This document shows, one piece after another, positions 63,334 to 64,000 of a stretch of 64,000 nt of DNA. A model generated the notes under the pieces. It worked only from the letters and a program-made list of their open reading frames with translations. It had not been told where the DNA came from and made no database searches. Position 1 is the first letter of the stretch. Every line of letters begins with the position of its first letter. The translations under genes and the position numbers were made by a program. Location of the stretch: NCBI GenBank assembly GCA_017517325.1, contig JAFWZW010000004.1:1-64000 (forward strand). The letters run 5' to 3'. This DNA comes from Clostridia bacterium (GTDB lineage Bacteria; Bacillota; Clostridia; Oscillospirales; SIG627).

Positions 63334-64000
63334 AAGCAGGACTTAATCTTTATTCCCTGCGCAAGCTGATCAAAACGGAGGAAATGTTTCTGGAAACCGC
63401 TATGGCACTGAAGGAAATGGGCTATTCTTATCTTCAGTATTCCGGTGCGGAATTTGACCCTGAACGGATCCGCCGCGTTTCGGAGGCTTCGGGCCTTCCC
63501 GTGGTTCTGACCCACGTGCCTTACGAGAGGATCATCAACGATACGGAAAAGCTGATGGAGGAGCACGCCGTTTTCGGCTGTAAGAACATCGGTCTGGGCT
63601 CGATCCCCTTTAACCTGATTACGGAATGGGATACTTGCGTGGCTGCACTGAAGGATATGAACCGCGCAGCCGAAACCATGGAAAAGAACGGTTTCCGCTT
63701 TTTCTATCACAACCACCATAAGGAATTTATGAAGGTGGATGGAAAAACCTATTTTGAACGCATGATGGATGATGCCCCCGCCATCAACTTTACTTTGGAT
63801 ACCTACTGGGTGCAGAACGGCGGCTACGATCTGATGAAGCTGATCCCCCGCCTGAAGGGCAGAATCGCTTGCGTTCACTTAAAGGATTACAACGTGGGTG
63901 TGAACCCCAAGGATCCTACCAGCGATAAGCCCATCCCCCTCATTTCCCCCGTGGGCGACGGTAATATGGATTTCGTTGCCATTACGGAAAAAATGAAAGA
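63330..64000 (+). CDS. Second sugar phosphate isomerase/epimerase, cut by the window edge
   Basis: This is a paralogue of the preceding gene, open at the right edge, with 223 codons visible. The ATG overlaps the upstream TGA, and AAGGAGG lies 9 nt before it. Recognisable elements: MKAGLNLYSLRKLIKTEE, VVLTHVPYERI, FFYHNHHKEFM (metal-site His), INFTLDTYWVQNGGYD and IACVHLKDYN. Xylose isomerase-like fold. The C-terminus and any downstream operon members lie outside the window. Confidence 0.85.
   Translation, partial: MKAGLNLYSLRKLIKTEEMFLETAMALKEMGYSYLQYSGAEFDPERIRRVSEASGLPVVLTHVPYERIINDTEKLMEEHAVFGCKNIGLGSIPFNLITEWDTCVAALKDMNRAAETMEKNGFRFFYHNHHKEFMKVDGKTYFERMMDDAPAINFTLDTYWVQNGGYDLMKLIPRLKGRIACVHLKDYNVGVNPKDPTSDKPIPLISPVGDGNMDFVAITEKMK

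Overview
The window looks like a chromosome segment of a Gram-positive gut-type Clostridia (Bacillota, probably Oscillospiraceae/Ruminococcaceae-like). The clues are strong AGGAGG-type ribosome sites, TTGACA/TATAAT promoters with 17-bp spacers, many short intrinsic terminators, ICE-type genes (DUF3846, amidoligase), InlB/LamG surface repeats and numerous AraC-controlled sugar genes. No 16S rRNA or other taxonomic marker is present, so the species is not assigned.

Layout. (1) 0.25-1.8 kb: pssA-psd, the phosphatidylethanolamine pathway, on the minus strand. (2) 1.94-2.16 kb: a consensus promoter, tRNA-Leu(TAA) and initiator tRNA-fMet. (3) 2.2-29.2 kb: an array of insertions into the tRNA-fMet 3' half. 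The half-tRNA recurs at 2408, 27298 and 28942, with a decayed copy near 29121, each followed by an intrinsic terminator. Between the second and third copies lies a 24.8-kb island. It carries a type I restriction system (hsdM, HEPN-like gene, hsdS, unknown gene, hsdR), a tyrosine integrase, an SF2 helicase, a MobC-like protein with a very short relaxase, an operon of amidoligase, class II glutamine amidotransferase, serine recombinase, DUF3846 protein and two tiny ORFs, then a DUF3800 gene, an Abi/UG-type reverse transcriptase, several small accessory genes, and an ATPase plus TOPRIM-like pair. A PHP-domain phosphoesterase forms a further small cassette. (4) Two copies (2235-2450 and 28765-28984) of a compact element whose hairpins differ by compensatory changes, each ending in the half-tRNA; this is the strongest candidate for something undescribed. 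(5) 29.3-35.2 kb: a 1,898-residue secreted SASA-esterase/LamG protein with a small acidic partner. (6) 35.2-35.95 kb: a gene-poor stretch of hairpins. (7) 36-40.9 kb: a 1,646-residue DUF4062-STAND-TPR protein. (8) 41-64 kb: a carbohydrate region with four AraC regulators, GH16 and GH38-like enzymes, three SGNH esterases, KduI, a discoidin-like protein, two SDRs, a lactonase-like propeller, a SorE-like dehydrogenase and two sugar isomerase/epimerases, plus an M20 amidohydrolase and a MATE pump.

How it fits together. The island is a composite of mobility and defence modules: restriction, HEPN, reverse transcriptase and ATPase/TOPRIM genes are all families known from phage defence. It has its own integrase and mobilization genes and sits at a tRNA attachment site. 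The 41-64 kb genes read as several small, locally regulated operons that trim and isomerise uronate-containing or esterified glycans inside the cell. No transporter or polysaccharide lyase for them is in the window. All functions are inferred from reading the sequence; no database search was run.
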